From Williamsia sterculiae (GTDB taxonomy: Bacteria > Actinomycetota > Actinomycetes > Mycobacteriales > Mycobacteriaceae), in assembly GCF_900156495.1 (NCBI RefSeq), contig NZ_FTNT01000002.1, positions 526,359 to 590,358 of the forward strand: a DNA stretch of 64,000 bases, given 5' to 3'. Positions within the stretch are counted from its first letter, which is position 1. Every line of letters begins with the position of its first letter. Positions 26,257-37,376 of the stretch are shown here, in pieces. A program made the translations under genes and the position numbers. The notes below the pieces were generated by a model. It did no database searches. It was not told the origin of the DNA and saw nothing but the letters and a program-made list of their open reading frames with translations.

Positions 26257-26880
26257 ATGGGCGCAACCAAGCGGACGCGGATGACCCCGGAGGCACGTAG
26301 GCGCCAACTCATCCTCGAAGGTCTCGAGCTGGCCGAAGAGGTTCCGTTGGAACAGGTCAGCATCGAGGCGGTGGCCGAGTCGGCCGGGGTCTCGCGGGCG
26401 TTGCTGTTCCACTACTTCGACACCCGACAGGACTTCCACGTCGCGATGGCCGAAGAGCAGGCCCGGCTGATGTTGGAATGCACCGAACCCGACCTCACCC
26501 TCGAGGACCCGATCGATATCCTGCGCGGGACCATCGTGGCGTTCGTCGATTTCGTCACCGAGAACAGTGCGGTGTACCTCGCACTGATGCGCGGGGCGTC
26601 GTCGGCGGACCCGGCGATGCAGGCGGTGTTCGACCACACCCGCTCGGTGATGGTGCGCCGCACCCTCGACCACGTGTCGTTGGTCGACCTCACGCCGACC
26701 CCGCTGATCGAGCTGGCGGTACACGGCTGGTTGGCGTTCGCCGAGGACGTCACCATCCGGTGGCTCACCCGGCCGACCATCGACCGCGACGACCTGCTGC
26801 AGATGATCACCTCGTCGCTGCCGATGCTGGCGCTGGCGGCAGGGGAGTCCATCCCCGGGATGGAGCGGGCCACCGGCTGA
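26257..26880 (+). CDS. TetR family transcriptional regulator
   Basis: Repressor-type regulator of 207 residues. The N-terminal helix-turn-helix is VSIEAVAESAGVSRALLFHYFDTRQDF (about 30-56), preceded by RRQLILEGLELAEE. The C-terminal ligand domain is helical and unlike well-known subfamilies. It is divergent from the monooxygenase-SDR pair, and the 77-bp gap holds two matching palindromes, so autoregulation and control of that pair are inferred. It converges with kgd over only 14 bp. ATG 26257 directly follows a -10 element, so the mRNA is probably leaderless. Confidence 0.88.
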   Translation: MGATKRTRMTPEARRRQLILEGLELAEEVPLEQVSIEAVAESAGVSRALLFHYFDTRQDFHVAMAEEQARLMLECTEPDLTLEDPIDILRGTIVAFVDFVTENSAVYLALMRGASSADPAMQAVFDHTRSVMVRRTLDHVSLVDLTPTPLIELAVHGWLAFAEDVTIRWLTRPTIDRDDLLQMITSSLPMLALAAGESIPGMERATG

Positions 26881-26894
26881 GGTGCGCCCGCGCG

Positions 26895-29800
26895 TCACTC
26901 GAAAGCGGTGTCGATGATCTCCTGTTGCTCCACGGCGTGCACCTTGGACGACCCCGACGACGGTGCCGACATCGCCCGACGGGACACCCGCTTGAGACCG
27001 GTGAAGTACTCCGGCAGCAACTCGGGGAGGTTGAGGCCGAAGAACGGCCACGCACCCTGGTTGGCCGGTTCCTCCTGGACCCAGACGATCTCTTCCCGGT
27101 TGGGGTAACGATCCAGGGTCTGCGACAACCGACGGTGCGGGACCGGGTACAGCTGTTCGAGGCGGATGATCGCGACGTCGTCGCGCTTGTCCTTCTGCTT
27201 GCGCGCGGCGAGCTCGTAGTAGAGCTTGCCGCTGACCATCAGCACCCTGGTCACCTTGTCGCGCCCCGCGTCGTCGGTGATCGCGGGGTCGTCGATCACC
27301 GAGCGGAACTTGGTGTCGCCGGTGAAGTCCTCCACCGGGCTGGTGGCGGCCTTGTTGCGCAACATCGACTTCGGGGTGAAGACGACCAGCGGACGGCTGA
27401 TGCCGTCGAGCACGTGACGACGCAGCAGATGGAAGTAGCTGGCCGGCGTGGACGGCACGGCCACGGTCATCGAACCCTCCGCACACAGCGTCAGGAACCG
27501 CTCGATACGTCCCGAGGTGTGGTCCGGCCCCTGGCCCTCGTGGCCGTGTGGCAGCAGCAGCACCACGTCGGAGAGCTGACCCCATTTGGCCTCACCGGAG
27601 GCGATGAACTCGTCGATGATCGACTGGGCGCCGTTCATGAAGTCGCCGAACTGCGCCTCCCACAACACCAGTGCATCCGGGTTGCCCACCGAGTAGCCGT
27701 ATTCGAACCCGACCACCGCGAACTCCGACAAGGGGGAGTCGTAGGCCAGGAAACGTCCGCCCTGGTACTCGCCCTCGGTCCGGACCAACTGGTTCAGCGG
27801 GGTGTACTCCGAACCATCCTTGCGGTCGATGACCACCGAGTGACGCTGAGTGAACGTGCCCCGCCGCGAGTCCTGGCCGGACAACCGCACCGTCCGCCCC
27901 TCGTCGACCAGCGAACCGAGCGCCAACAACTCGCCGAAGGCCCAGTCGACACCGCCGTCGCGGGACATCTCGAACCGTCGCTGTAGAACCGGTTTCACCC
28001 GTTGGTGGACGCTGAAACCCTCGGGCACGTTACCGAAGGCGTCACCGATCTGGTGGACGACGTCCGTGGAGATGCCGGTGACCAGCTTGCCGGGGAGCTG
28101 CTGGTCCTCCTCGACCGACGGGCTCGGCTTCGGCTTGTACTTCTCGAGCTCCTTGACCTCGTTGAACACTCGCTCCAACTGGCCCTGATAGTCGCGCAAG
28201 GCGTCCTCGGCCTCTTTGGTCGAGATGTCACCACGACCGATCAACGCCTCGGTGTAGGACTTGCGTACCCCGCGCTTGGTGTCGATGACGTCGTACATCG
28301 CCGGCTGGGTCATCGAGGGGTCGTCGCCCTCGTTGTGACCGCGACGGCGGTAGCAGACGAGGTCGATGACGACGTCCTTGTGGTACTTCTGGCGGTAGTC
28401 GACGGCCAGCTGCGCGGCCCAGACGCAGGCCTCGGGATCGTCGCCGTTGACGTGGAAGATCGGCGCACCGATCATCTTGGCCACGTCGGTGCAGTACTCC
28501 GAGGAGCGCGAGTGTTCCGGTGCCGTGGTGAAGCCGACCTGGTTGTTGACCACGATGTGCACGGTTCCGCCGATCCGGTAGCCCGGCAGCATCGCCAGGT
28601 TCAGGGTCTCGGCCACCACGCCCTGGCCGGCGAATGCGGCGTCGCCGTGCAACATCAGTGGCAGCACCGTGAACGCTCCGTAGCCGAGGTTCAGCAGGTC
28701 CTGCTTGGCGCGGACCAGACCCTCGAGCACCGGGTCGACCGCCTCCAGGTGGGAGGGGTTGGCGGTCAGCGAGACGTTGATCTCGTTCTCGCCGAACATC
28801 TGGTAGTACTTGCCCTCGGCACCGAGGTGGTACTTGACGTCACCGGAGCCATGGGCCTGCGACGGGTTCAGGTTGCCCTCGAACTCGGTGAAGATCTTGG
28901 AGTACGGCTTGCCGACGATGTTGGCCAGCACGTTCAGCCGACCGCGGTGCGGCATACCGATGACGACCTCGTCGAGTTGGTGTTCGGCGCTCTGGTCGAT
29001 CACGGCATCCATCATCGGGATGACCGCTTCGGCGCCCTCGAGCGAGAACCGCTTCTGCCCGACATACTTGGTCTGCAGGAAGGTCTCGAAGGCCTCGGCG
29101 GCGTTGAGCTTCGACAGGATGTACTTCTGTTCGCCCACCGGCGGTTTGGCGTGCTTGATCTCCACCCGCTCCTGCAGCCACTGCTGCTGCTCGGGTTCGA
29201 GGATGTGGGTGTACTCCACGCCGACGTGTCGGCAGTAGGCGTCGCGCAACACCGACAACACGTCGCGCAGCTTCATCCGGTCCTTGCCGTGGAAGCCGCC
29301 CACGGTGAACTCACGGTCCAGGTCCCACAACGTCAGGTCGTAGGTCAGCACGTTGAGATCGGGGTGGGCCGCCCGGGCGTCGCTGTCGATGCCGAGCGGA
29401 TCGATGTCGGCCATCAGGTGACCGCGGTTGCGGTACGCCGCGATCAACTCCAGCACCCGCGCGTTCTTGTCGACCGCGGGGGAGGCGATGTCCTTACGCC
29501 ACCGGATCGGCTCGTAGGGGATGTGGAACGCGGTGAAGATCTCGTCGTAGAAGTCGTCGTCGAGCAACAGGTGGTGGATGGTCCGCAGGAAGTCACCCGA
29601 CTCCGCGCCCTGGATGATCCGGTGGTCGTAGGTGGAGGTCAGCGTCTGCAGTTTGCCGACGGCCATCTCGGCTATCCGCTCGTCGCTGGCACCCTGGAAC
29701 TCGGCCGGGTACTCCATCGCGCCCGCGCCGATGATCGCGCCCTGCCCCTTCATCAGGCGCGGCACCGAATGCACCGTGCCGATGGTGCCCGGGTTGGTCA

Positions 29801-30800
29801 GTGAGATGGTGACGCCGGAGAAGTCGTCGGCGGTCAGCTTGTTGTCACGGGCTCGGCGGACCACGTCCTCGTAGGCGGCGTGGAATTGACCGAACGTCAT
29901 GGTCTCGGTGTTCTTGATGGCCGCGACCACCAGCGAACGATTGCCGTCCTTGCCCGGCAGGTCGATGGCCAGACCCAGGTTGGTGTGCGCGGGCGTGACC
30001 GCGTTGGGCTTGCCGTCGATCTCGGCGAAGTGCCGGTTCATGTTCGGGAAGGCCTTGATCGCCTGCACGATGGCGTATCCGAGGATGTGGGTGAAGCTGA
30101 CCTTGCCACCGCGGGTGCGGGCGAGGTGGTTGTTGATGACGATGCGATTGTCAATCATCAGCTTGGCCGGGATCGCACGCACGCTGGTGGCGGTCGGGAT
30201 CTCCAGAGAGGCCGACATGTTCTTCGCCACTGCGGCGGCCGCGCCCCGCAACACCTTCGAGCTGTCCTCTGCGGCTGTCTGCGACTTCGCCGCGGGTGCC
30301 GGAGTCGGCGACTTCGTCGCGGGGGCGGGCTTCGACGTTGCCGCCGCCTTGGCCGAGGCCTCGGCCTTGGTGGGCGTGGTCGCCCGAGCCGCGGGGTCGT
30401 CCTTGGCCGCCGACGCGGCGGACCCGTCCCGGCTCTGGGTGCTCGTGCCCGAGGCCGCCTTGGTGGCCACCGCCTCCGGCCGCGGTGTCGGGGTGTTCTC
30501 GGCGATCGGGTGCTCGACGTTGTCGCGCGTCGCATCGGACTTCGTGTCGGCGGCCGCGGAGTCCGACCGGGACTTCGTCGCGGAGTCACCCGACGCGCCG
30601 TTGCGACCGGACTTCGGGGCTGCGCCACCGGACCCGTTCGCGCCGGGGCCGTTCTTCTGGGAGCCGTTGTCCTCGGGGTGGTAGTTCTTCAAGAAGTCGT
30701 GCCAGCTGGGGTCCACCGACCCCGGGTCGTCCTGAAAACGCTGGTACATCTCGTCGACCAGCCACTCGTTCTGCCCGAAGTCCGAAATGGAACTGCTCAC
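26895..30800 (-). CDS. kgd: Multifunctional 2-oxoglutarate decarboxylase/dehydrogenase (Kgd/OdhA type)
   Basis: One-chain enzyme of the TCA cycle joining a 2-oxoglutarate E1 (ThDP-dependent) to an E2 succinyltransferase core. The 1301 residues start with the conserved helix [17 protein letters not shown], followed by an Ala/Lys/Thr-rich linker (about 40-180), an E2-type catalytic domain (about 190-430, ending [15 protein letters not shown] with the active His near 393) and E1 (about 480-1300; [28 protein letters not shown]). There is no lipoyl domain, as expected for this family, which borrows lipoyl groups from other E2. GTG 30800 is chosen for homology to the mycobacterial N-terminus. Activity in relatives is controlled by the FHA protein GarA/OdhI, not present here. 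Confidence 0.95.
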   Translation of the reverse strand: MSSSISDFGQNEWLVDEMYQRFQDDPGSVDPSWHDFLKNYHPEDNGSQKNGPGANGSGGAAPKSGRNGASGDSATKSRSDSAAADTKSDATRDNVEHPIAENTPTPRPEAVATKAASGTSTQSRDGSAASAAKDDPAARATTPTKAEASAKAAATSKPAPATKSPTPAPAAKSQTAAEDSSKVLRGAAAAVAKNMSASLEIPTATSVRAIPAKLMIDNRIVINNHLARTRGGKVSFTHILGYAIVQAIKAFPNMNRHFAEIDGKPNAVTPAHTNLGLAIDLPGKDGNRSLVVAAIKNTETMTFGQFHAAYEDVVRRARDNKLTADDFSGVTISLTNPGTIGTVHSVPRLMKGQGAIIGAGAMEYPAEFQGASDERIAEMAVGKLQTLTSTYDHRIIQGAESGDFLRTIHHLLLDDDFYDEIFTAFHIPYEPIRWRKDIASPAVDKNARVLELIAAYRNRGHLMADIDPLGIDSDARAAHPDLNVLTYDLTLWDLDREFTVGGFHGKDRMKLRDVLSVLRDAYCRHVGVEYTHILEPEQQQWLQERVEIKHAKPPVGEQKYILSKLNAAEAFETFLQTKYVGQKRFSLEGAEAVIPMMDAVIDQSAEHQLDEVVIGMPHRGRLNVLANIVGKPYSKIFTEFEGNLNPSQAHGSGDVKYHLGAEGKYYQMFGENEINVSLTANPSHLEAVDPVLEGLVRAKQDLLNLGYGAFTVLPLMLHGDAAFAGQGVVAETLNLAMLPGYRIGGTVHIVVNNQVGFTTAPEHSRSSEYCTDVAKMIGAPIFHVNGDDPEACVWAAQLAVDYRQKYHKDVVIDLVCYRRRGHNEGDDPSMTQPAMYDVIDTKRGVRKSYTEALIGRGDISTKEAEDALRDYQGQLERVFNEVKELEKYKPKPSPSVEEDQQLPGKLVTGISTDVVHQIGDAFGNVPEGFSVHQRVKPVLQRRFEMSRDGGVDWAFGELLALGSLVDEGRTVRLSGQDSRRGTFTQRHSVVIDRKDGSEYTPLNQLVRTEGEYQGGRFLAYDSPLSEFAVVGFEYGYSVGNPDALVLWEAQFGDFMNGAQSIIDEFIASGEAKWGQLSDVVLLLPHGHEGQGPDHTSGRIERFLTLCAEGSMTVAVPSTPASYFHLLRRHVLDGISRPLVVFTPKSMLRNKAATSPVEDFTGDTKFRSVIDDPAITDDAGRDKVTRVLMVSGKLYYELAARKQKDKRDDVAIIRLEQLYPVPHRRLSQTLDRYPNREEIVWVQEEPANQGAWPFFGLNLPELLPEYFTGLKRVSRRAMSAPSSGSSKVHAVEQQEIIDTAFE

Positions 30801-30939
30801 AGCAGTATCTCGCCTCAATTCCCTGATCGCATATCTCGTGCCTGTGGCGCAGGCGTCCTCTCCGTCCATGAGGTTAGTCCCCCACGGTGTCGGCCACCAT
30901 GAGAAGGCCGCCCACGCGCGAGTGGTCTTCCTCGCGGAC

Positions 30940-33900
30940 CTAGTGGACGGGCGAGTCGGCTTCCCAGCTCGTCAGGCCGGCAACCCAGAGCTCCCGGTAC
31001 CTCCCTCGCAACGCGATCAGCTCGTCGTGAGTTCCCGACTCCACCACCGCGCCGTGGTCGATCACCGCGATGCGATCCGCGCGGGCGGCCGTGGCCAACC
31101 GATGCGCCACGATGACGGACGTCCGGGATCCGGCGAGATGCCTTCCGGCGGCGAGGACCTGGCGCTCGGTGGCCTGGTCGAGAGTGGCGGTCGCCTCGTC
31201 GAGGAGCAGTAGATCGGGGTCGACCAACTCGGCGCGGGCCAGCGCGATCAGTTGGCGCTGGCCGGCGGACAGGTCGCGTCCCCGTTCACCCACGCGGTGA
31301 TTCATCGCCTCGGGCAGCGCGGCGATCGTGGCCAGGGCACCCACCGACCTCGCCGCGTCGACGATCTCGCCGCGGGTCGCCGCGGGACGACCGAAGGCGA
31401 TGTTCTCGGCCACCGTCCCGGTGAACAGGTGTGGCTCCTGCGGGACCACCCCCAGTCGCATGCGGTAGTCCTGCAACGGGTGACGGCGGATGTCGACCCC
31501 GTCCATGGTGACGGAACCCGACGTGGGGTCGTAGAACCGCGCGAGGAGTTTGACGATGGTCGACTTGCCCGCGCCGGTGCGGCCCACCAACGCCAGCGAC
31601 GAACCGGCGGGGATGTCGAGGTGGACATCGCTGAGCGCGTCGGCGGTGTCGGGGCCGTAGCGGAAGCGGACGTCGTGCAGGGCGGCGTGACCCTCGACGT
31701 GGCCGCTGACGGGGATCGCATCCGCACCCGGCGACGGCAGGCTGGTGGGGGTGCGCAACAGGTCGCCGATACGGCGCAACCCCACCGACGCCTGCTGGTA
31801 GCCGTCGAACACCTGCGACAGCTGCTGCACCGGACTGAACAACATCGACAGGTAGAGGACGAAGGCGACCAGCGTGCCCGCGCTGATGTGACCACCGACC
31901 ACCTGGTGTGCGCCCACCGCGATGACGAGGGCGGTGGCCATGTCGGACACGAAGGTGATGAACGGGAAGTACACCGAGATGGCCTGCTGGGACACCATCC
32001 TCGCACGCACGTACTCGGCCGCGCGATCGGCGAAGCGTCGTCGGGCGACACCCGTGTGGCCGTAACTGACCGAGGTGCGCAGACCGGCGATGTTCTCCTG
32101 GAAGTCGGCGTTGACGGTGCTGACCAGTTCACGCGACCGGGTGTAGGCGCGCGACGAGATCCGCCGAAAGACCACGGTGGCCACGATGATTGGTGGGAAC
32201 ACCGTCAGCAGCAACGCACCCAAGGTCAGGTCGGTGACCAGCAGCGCCACCGCGACCCCCAGGATGGTCAACACCGCCACCACGGCCTGCGACAACCCGG
32301 TCTGCAGGAAGCTCGACAGGGCGTCGACGTCGGTGGTCATCCGGGTCATGATCCGACCGGACAGTTCGCGCTCGTAGTAGTCCAGACCGAGTCGTTGCAG
32401 ATGGGCATAGCTGCGGATCCGCAGACCCAGCAGCACGCGTTCCCCGGCACGTGAACTGGTGATGGTCATCATCGACGTCGCGACCCACCCCACGGCCACC
32501 AGCAGGACACCCACCCCGATCGCGATCCACAGCGAGCCGGCGTGCTGTGACGTGGCAGCGTCCACGGCGACCCGTGCGATGGACGGCAGCCCCAATCCGG
32601 ACAGCGTGTCGACGGTGATGCCGACGACGGTCAGCACCAACAACAACCGCACGGGGGCCAGCAGTTGCCGGAGCGAGAACCGGGGATCCGGACGGCGCAC
32701 TGCGTCCACCGCATCGGGAGCCCGCTCGTCGGCCGGTGGCAGGGCGGCGACCGCGGCCAGCACCCGTGGACTCGCAGGTGCGGCACCGAGGGCAGCCCCC
32801 AGACCACCCGGGCGCCCGCTGGCCGACGTGACCGCCGCGCGCATGGCGCGATCCGCGGCGGCCGTGAGAGATCCGCTGGTGTCCGACCGCTCCGGCCACA
32901 GCGCGTGCACGGCGTCCGGAGCGTCGTCGTCGCTGTCCGGTTCGAGGGCGTCGACCTCGAGATCGTCGTCCGGGGTCACCGACATCAGCGAACGGAAGAG
33001 CGGCGACCGCGACTCCACCTCGTCGACGGTGCCGATGTCGGTGATCACCCCACCATCGAGTACGGCGACACGGTCGGCGAGCATCAGGGTGGAACGACGG
33101 TGCGCCAACACGATCATGGTGCGCCCGGTGTCGTCGCCGTCCGGGGTGCGCAGTTCGCGCAGGATGACCGACTCGGTCGCGGCGTCGACGGCCGAGGTGG
33201 CATCGTCGAGAATCAACACCCGAGGGTCGGTCAACAGCGCGCGGGCCAACGCCACTCGCTGTCGTTGACCGCCCGAGAGCGTCAGACCCCGCTCGCCGAT
33301 GACGGTGTCGTACCCGTCGGGCAGGTCTCGGATGAAGTCGTCGGCAGCGGCTCGTCGGGCGGCGTCGTGCACCGCGGCGCGACGACCGGGGTCGGCCGGG
33401 TCACCCACGAGATCGATGTTCGCCGCGATGGTGTCGGAATAGAGGAACGGTTCGTCGAACACGACCGTCACCGCCGAGTGCAACGACCCCGGTGCCAGAT
33501 CGGCGACCGGATGGTCGCGGCCGTCGACCGAGAGCGAGATCGCACCGGTGTCGGGGGTCTGGATGCGGTCGATGAGCAGCGCCAGCGTCGATTTACCCGA
33601 GCCGGGGGGACCGACCACCGCCACGCACTCGCCCGGCGACACGTGCAGGTCCAGTCCGTCCAGTACCGGGGTGTGGCCCTCGTCGGTGTCCCCGACGGAC
33701 CGCCCATACCCGAACCGCACATCGCGCAGGTCCACACCGACGGGGCCCGCGGGGAGCCGCGCGGTCGCGTTCTCGTGCGGGTCGGTCGGATGATCGATGA
33801 CCTCGTGCACCCGTTCCACCGCGGCCCGTGCGAGCTGTCCCGACACCACCACGTTGGTCAGCAGCCGGGCCAGTCCGGTCATCGTCGCGACATAGGTCGC

Positions 33901-34740
33901 GAAGGCCAGAAACGTGCCCACGGTGATGTCTCCGCGCATGGTCAGCCAGCCACCGAGGGCGATCACCCCGACCGTGCCCAGCTGCGGGATCGCCGACATG
34001 GTGGGGCTGAAACGGGCGTTGATGCGGGCCGCCCGCATCCGGAGCGCATACAGTCGGCGGCCGTGTCCGATCAGCTCGTCGACCATTCGTTCCTCTTGGC
34101 CGAACCCCTTGACGACCCGCACCCCGGTGACCGTCTCCTCGACGTGCTGGGCCAGCTCGGCGGCCTGTTGCTGCGCGGACCACGTGGCCGCGAACAGCTT
34201 GGTGCGGGTGCGCCAGACCACCACGCCGACGGCGGGCACGATGAGCAGGGTGACGATGGTCAGCGGCGCCGACAGGTAGAACATGATGCCCAGCGCGAGC
34301 ACCACCTGGATCAGGGCGCCGATCGACAGCGGGACCATCGCCAGCAACCCCTGCACCGTCTGCAGGTCGGAGATGGAGCGGGAGACCACCTGACCGGTGC
34401 GGATCTCGTCCTGACCACGTCCGTCCAAGCGCAACAGCGTGTCGAGCAGACGCAGCCGCAACCCGTTCTGCACCAGCAATGACAACCGGCCCGCGGTCAT
34501 CCGCCTGCCGTACTGACAGACGTACCGCAGTACGCCCAGGGCGGCGAGCAGTCCCGCGATCGCCGCGATGGAATGACCGTGTGTGGCCGCTCCGGTCGCC
34601 CGGTCGAGTGCGGCGCGGGTGAGCAGGGGGATGGTCAGGTCCACGATCACGGCGACGACGGTCACCATCAGCGTGACGGCCACCAACCGGCGGTGGCGCA
34701 GTGCGTCGGCGCAGAGACGGCTGATCCAGCCGCGACTCAC
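30940..34740 (-). CDS. Tandem-fused ABC exporter (two TMD-NBD halves)
   Basis: Full ABC exporter in one 1266-residue chain, arranged TMD1-NBD1-TMD2-NBD2. NBD1: Walker [10 protein letters not shown] (near 380), signature LSGGQRQR, Walker [12 protein letters not shown], where the catalytic Glu is replaced by Asp. NBD2: Walker [10 protein letters not shown] (near 1055), signature LSAGQRQL, Walker [12 protein letters not shown] with Glu kept. So one ATP site is predicted degenerate and one active. It resembles the fused mycobacterial exporter Rv0194 and heterodimeric drug exporters; substrate unknown. GTG 34740 overlaps the stop of the EcsC-like gene (GTGA). Confidence 0.9.
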   Translation of the reverse strand: MSRGWISRLCADALRHRRLVAVTLMVTVVAVIVDLTIPLLTRAALDRATGAATHGHSIAAIAGLLAALGVLRYVCQYGRRMTAGRLSLLVQNGLRLRLLDTLLRLDGRGQDEIRTGQVVSRSISDLQTVQGLLAMVPLSIGALIQVVLALGIMFYLSAPLTIVTLLIVPAVGVVVWRTRTKLFAATWSAQQQAAELAQHVEETVTGVRVVKGFGQEERMVDELIGHGRRLYALRMRAARINARFSPTMSAIPQLGTVGVIALGGWLTMRGDITVGTFLAFATYVATMTGLARLLTNVVVSGQLARAAVERVHEVIDHPTDPHENATARLPAGPVGVDLRDVRFGYGRSVGDTDEGHTPVLDGLDLHVSPGECVAVVGPPGSGKSTLALLIDRIQTPDTGAISLSVDGRDHPVADLAPGSLHSAVTVVFDEPFLYSDTIAANIDLVGDPADPGRRAAVHDAARRAAADDFIRDLPDGYDTVIGERGLTLSGGQRQRVALARALLTDPRVLILDDATSAVDAATESVILRELRTPDGDDTGRTMIVLAHRRSTLMLADRVAVLDGGVITDIGTVDEVESRSPLFRSLMSVTPDDDLEVDALEPDSDDDAPDAVHALWPERSDTSGSLTAAADRAMRAAVTSASGRPGGLGAALGAAPASPRVLAAVAALPPADERAPDAVDAVRRPDPRFSLRQLLAPVRLLLVLTVVGITVDTLSGLGLPSIARVAVDAATSQHAGSLWIAIGVGVLLVAVGWVATSMMTITSSRAGERVLLGLRIRSYAHLQRLGLDYYERELSGRIMTRMTTDVDALSSFLQTGLSQAVVAVLTILGVAVALLVTDLTLGALLLTVFPPIIVATVVFRRISSRAYTRSRELVSTVNADFQENIAGLRTSVSYGHTGVARRRFADRAAEYVRARMVSQQAISVYFPFITFVSDMATALVIAVGAHQVVGGHISAGTLVAFVLYLSMLFSPVQQLSQVFDGYQQASVGLRRIGDLLRTPTSLPSPGADAIPVSGHVEGHAALHDVRFRYGPDTADALSDVHLDIPAGSSLALVGRTGAGKSTIVKLLARFYDPTSGSVTMDGVDIRRHPLQDYRMRLGVVPQEPHLFTGTVAENIAFGRPAATRGEIVDAARSVGALATIAALPEAMNHRVGERGRDLSAGQRQLIALARAELVDPDLLLLDEATATLDQATERQVLAAGRHLAGSRTSVIVAHRLATAARADRIAVIDHGAVVESGTHDELIALRGRYRELWVAGLTSWEADSPVH

Positions 34741-35462
34741 TTTGCGGCGGGCGGCGCGGAGTCGATCACCTCGCCGTCGATGACCGGCCATTGCGCGGGT
34801 GGAGGTCCGAGGGCGTCGCGCGAGTTGGCGACGACCCGCTTGCCCAGTGAGCGGTTGCTCGCGCTGCCGATCGCGGCACCGATCCCTGCGGGCATGAGCT
34901 TGCCGACCGCGGCGGGGGCGCGCTTGAGTGCGAACTTCTTCACCATTCTCCTGACCAGCGTCCCGTTGAGGCTCGTCAGGGTGGACTCGGGGATGTTCCC
35001 GCGGCCGAGCCGTTGCAGCGGTCCGGTCCGCGTCCCCAGGGCCTTGCCGAGCGCGAGCAGCCCTTCGTCGCCGAGGAGGACGGTCAACACCAGTGTCTTT
35101 CGACGCTCCCGGTCGTGGACAGGTATGCCGTACACCTCGCCGAGGGCGAGTGCGTACAGCGCGGAGGCCTCGACGAAGAAGGCGCCCTCACCACCCAGCG
35201 CCGCGATCGCGGCGAGGGTACCGACACCCGGGAGGGCGGCGGTGGCGCCCACCGCACCGCCCGATCCGGTAACGGCTGTGAGGTAGCGGGAGTCCAGGCG
35301 GGCGACGATCTGCGCGGGTGACTCACCGGGGTGGGCGTCGCGGATCTTGCGGACGTATGTGGACACCGCGGGACCCTGCAGTCGCTGCGCGTGATCGACG
35401 ACGTTCCCGAACCAGCCGGCGGCGTTCTTCTCTCCGGATTTCTCGATGGGTGGTCGGGACAC
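34737..35462 (-). CDS. EcsC-like membrane-associated protein (Rv1249c position)
   Basis: Unknown function; 241 residues. A hydrophobic glycine/alanine-rich central part (AVTGSGGAVGATAALPGVGTLAAIAALGGEGAFFVEASALYALAL, about 80-125) resembles EcsC-family proteins and could insert in the membrane. The C-terminal part is basic with another glycine/alanine stretch (AAVGKLMPAGIGAAIGSASNRSLGK). GTG 35462 is preferred because AAGGAGAG lies just upstream; the ATG at 35477 precedes that site. It overlaps the fused exporter gene, so a link to export is likely. In Bacillus, EcsC is encoded with ABC transporter EcsAB, which parallels this arrangement. Confidence 0.68.
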   Translation of the reverse strand: MSRPPIEKSGEKNAAGWFGNVVDHAQRLQGPAVSTYVRKIRDAHPGESPAQIVARLDSRYLTAVTGSGGAVGATAALPGVGTLAAIAALGGEGAFFVEASALYALALGEVYGIPVHDRERRKTLVLTVLLGDEGLLALGKALGTRTGPLQRLGRGNIPESTLTSLNGTLVRRMVKKFALKRAPAAVGKLMPAGIGAAIGSASNRSLGKRVVANSRDALGPPPAQWPVIDGEVIDSAPPAAK

Positions 35463-35473
35463 AGATCTCTCCT

Positions 35474-36574
35474 TCATGTGGCGGGTACCCGGGCTGCGGG
35501 TCCAGGGGATGGGGGCACCCAGTGCGACGCGGGGACCACCTCCCCGGGGCGGGGAGGTGGTGGGGCCGTGCCGTCACCGAAGGGCCTGCCGCCGAGTTCC
35601 GCACGATGGTGTGGGGTGAGCCAGCCCCGCAGGTCCGGTCCCTTGGGCACGATCCCGTTGGGGTTCACGTCGGTCTGCACGATGTAGTAGTGCTGCTTGA
35701 TCTGGGTGAAATCGACGGTGTCACCGAATCCCGGCGTCTGGAACAGGTCCCGGGCGTAGGCCCACAGCACCGGCATCTCACTGAGCTTGGACCGATTGCA
35801 CTTGAAGTGGCCGTGGTACACCGCGTCGAAACGGGCCAGCGTGGTGAACAGGCGGACGTCGGCCTCGGTGATGGTGTCGCCGACCAGATAGCGCTGTGAC
35901 CGCAACCGCTCGGTGAGCTGGTCGAGTGTGCCGAACAACCGGTCGTAGGCGGCGTCGTAGGCCTGCTGATTGCCCGCGAAACCACATCGGTACACCCCGT
36001 TGTTGACCTCGGTGTAGACGCCGTGGTTCACCTCGTCGATCTCCGCGCGGAGCCGCTCCGGGTACAGCTCGGGCGCACCGTCGCGATGGTGCTCGGTCCA
36101 CTCCAGCGAGAAGTCGATGGTGATCTGCGGGAAGTCGTTGGTGATCACCTCACCGGAGGGGATGTCGACCACCGCGGGGACGGTGATGCCCTTGGCGTAC
36201 TCGGGGAAGCGCCTGAGATACGCATCCTTGAGGCGCGGGATCTGCAGGACCGGGTCGACATCACCCGGATCGAGGTCGAAGGTCCAGCTGTCGGCGTCGT
36301 GGGTGGGCCCGCACAGCCCCATCGAGATGGCGTCCTCCAGACCCAGCAGTCGGCGCACGATGATGGTCCGGTTGGCCCACGGACAGGCCCGCGCGGCGAC
36401 GAGTCGATACCGCCCGGGTTCCACCGGGTACCCGTCGCGACCGTCGCGGGTGATCCGGGTGTCGATGTACCGGGTGTCGCGCTCGAAAGGCGAGTCCTTG
36501 GTGACGTAGCTACCCCGGGTCGGGGGCGCGCCGGTTGGGTCCGGGTCGGTGGAGGACGGGTCGGTGGTACTCAT
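35474..36574 (-). CDS. Xi-class glutathione transferase-like hydroquinone reductase
   Basis: Predicted thiol-dependent reductase of the YqjG/ECM4/PcpF (xi-class GST) family, 366 residues. The thioredoxin-like domain has RLVAARACPWANRT with the catalytic Cys in the diagnostic CPWA motif (near residue 65), TVPAVVDIPSGEVITNDFPQI follows, and the all-helical domain has the family segments TEVNNGVYRCGFAGNQQAYD and TLARFDAVYHGHFKCN. Family enzymes reduce glutathionyl-hydroquinones; actinobacteria normally use mycothiol, so the thiol partner is unclear. ATG 36574 follows TACCCT (a -10 read on the minus strand, 36588 to 36583) by 8 nt, suggesting a leaderless start. It is divergent from padR. Confidence 0.87.
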   Translation of the reverse strand: MSTTDPSSTDPDPTGAPPTRGSYVTKDSPFERDTRYIDTRITRDGRDGYPVEPGRYRLVAARACPWANRTIIVRRLLGLEDAISMGLCGPTHDADSWTFDLDPGDVDPVLQIPRLKDAYLRRFPEYAKGITVPAVVDIPSGEVITNDFPQITIDFSLEWTEHHRDGAPELYPERLRAEIDEVNHGVYTEVNNGVYRCGFAGNQQAYDAAYDRLFGTLDQLTERLRSQRYLVGDTITEADVRLFTTLARFDAVYHGHFKCNRSKLSEMPVLWAYARDLFQTPGFGDTVDFTQIKQHYYIVQTDVNPNGIVPKGPDLRGWLTPHHRAELGGRPFGDGTAPPPPRPGEVVPASHWVPPSPGPAARVPAT

Positions 36575-36616
36575 CGGTGTCCAGGGTAGCCGCAGGCGGT
36601 GCGGGTCACGCCTGCC

Positions 36617-36657
36617 TTGGCAGCGGATGATCGGAGCGGTATATTCCTCGCGGAATA
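36617..36657 (+). promoter_or_regulatory. padR promoter with palindromic operator over the -10
   Basis: TTGGCA (36617-36622), 17-bp spacer, TATATT (36640-36645) makes a good housekeeping promoter. A perfect inverted repeat TATTCC-TCGC-GGAATA (36642-36657) overlaps the -10 and the start region. Palindromes of this kind are typical PadR targets, so autorepression of the padR-MFS operon is inferred. Confidence 0.6.
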
Positions 36658-36686
36658 CTTGTGCGGCTGGGGCCGGGGGTGAACGG

Positions 36687-37376
36687 GTGGGGGAGTCGAG
36701 CGACTGCACACAGGCGCGGTTGACGCCGCTGGCGATCATGGTCCTCGGCCTGCTGCGTGAGCGCCCGATGCATCCCTACGAGATGTATCAGACTCTGATC
36801 TCCCGCCGGGAACAGCGGCTCGCCAACGTTCGTCCCGGGTCCCTGTACCACACGGTCGACCGGTTACTGCAACGAGAGTTGTTGTGCGTCAACGATGTCG
36901 GCCGTGCGGGTAATCGACCTGAACGCACGGTCTACGCCATCACCGCGGCCGGATCGGCACAGGTCACCGAAGGCCTGGCCGACATGCTGGCCCATCCGGT
37001 GAGCGAGTACCCGCAGATCCATCTGGCGCTGGCCGAGGCGCACGAGCTGCCCGCGGACCAGGTCGTGACCTTGCTCGACCAGCGTCTGGACGCGATGCGG
37101 GCGGAATTGTCAGACCTGGAGGGCACCATCGAGGCGGCCGAGCAACGCGACGTCGCGGAGGTCTTCTACCTCGACGTCGGGCTGCGCGTCAGCGTCCTGC
37201 GCACCCAGATCGACTGGCTGCACGTCCTGGCCCGCCGGATCGAGTCGGGGGCGCTGGAATGGCCGACCAGACCGCACGGTTCCATCACCGAGACCGCCAC
37301 CACCCCGACCCCCACGTCACAGATTCCCGACGTCACCCGAGACCACGCACCGCAGGAAGAGACCTCACGGACATGA
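36687..37376 (+). CDS. PadR family transcriptional regulator
   Basis: Winged-helix repressor of 229 residues. The PadR motif starts TPLAIMVLGLLRERPMHPYEMYQTLISRRE, then GSLYHTVDRLLQRELL (recognition helix and wing) and RTVYAITAAGSAQV. The C-terminal helical dimerisation part is of the long (subgroup 1, Vir-like) type, with a Pro/Thr-rich end. The start is GTG 36687; another start cannot be excluded. Its stop overlaps the MFS transporter ATG (ATGA), a classic regulator-pump pair in which the pump substrate or a toxic aromatic relieves repression. Confidence 0.88.
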   Translation: MGESSDCTQARLTPLAIMVLGLLRERPMHPYEMYQTLISRREQRLANVRPGSLYHTVDRLLQRELLCVNDVGRAGNRPERTVYAITAAGSAQVTEGLADMLAHPVSEYPQIHLALAEAHELPADQVVTLLDQRLDAMRAELSDLEGTIEAAEQRDVAEVFYLDVGLRVSVLRTQIDWLHVLARRIESGALEWPTRPHGSITETATTPTPTSQIPDVTRDHAPQEETSRT

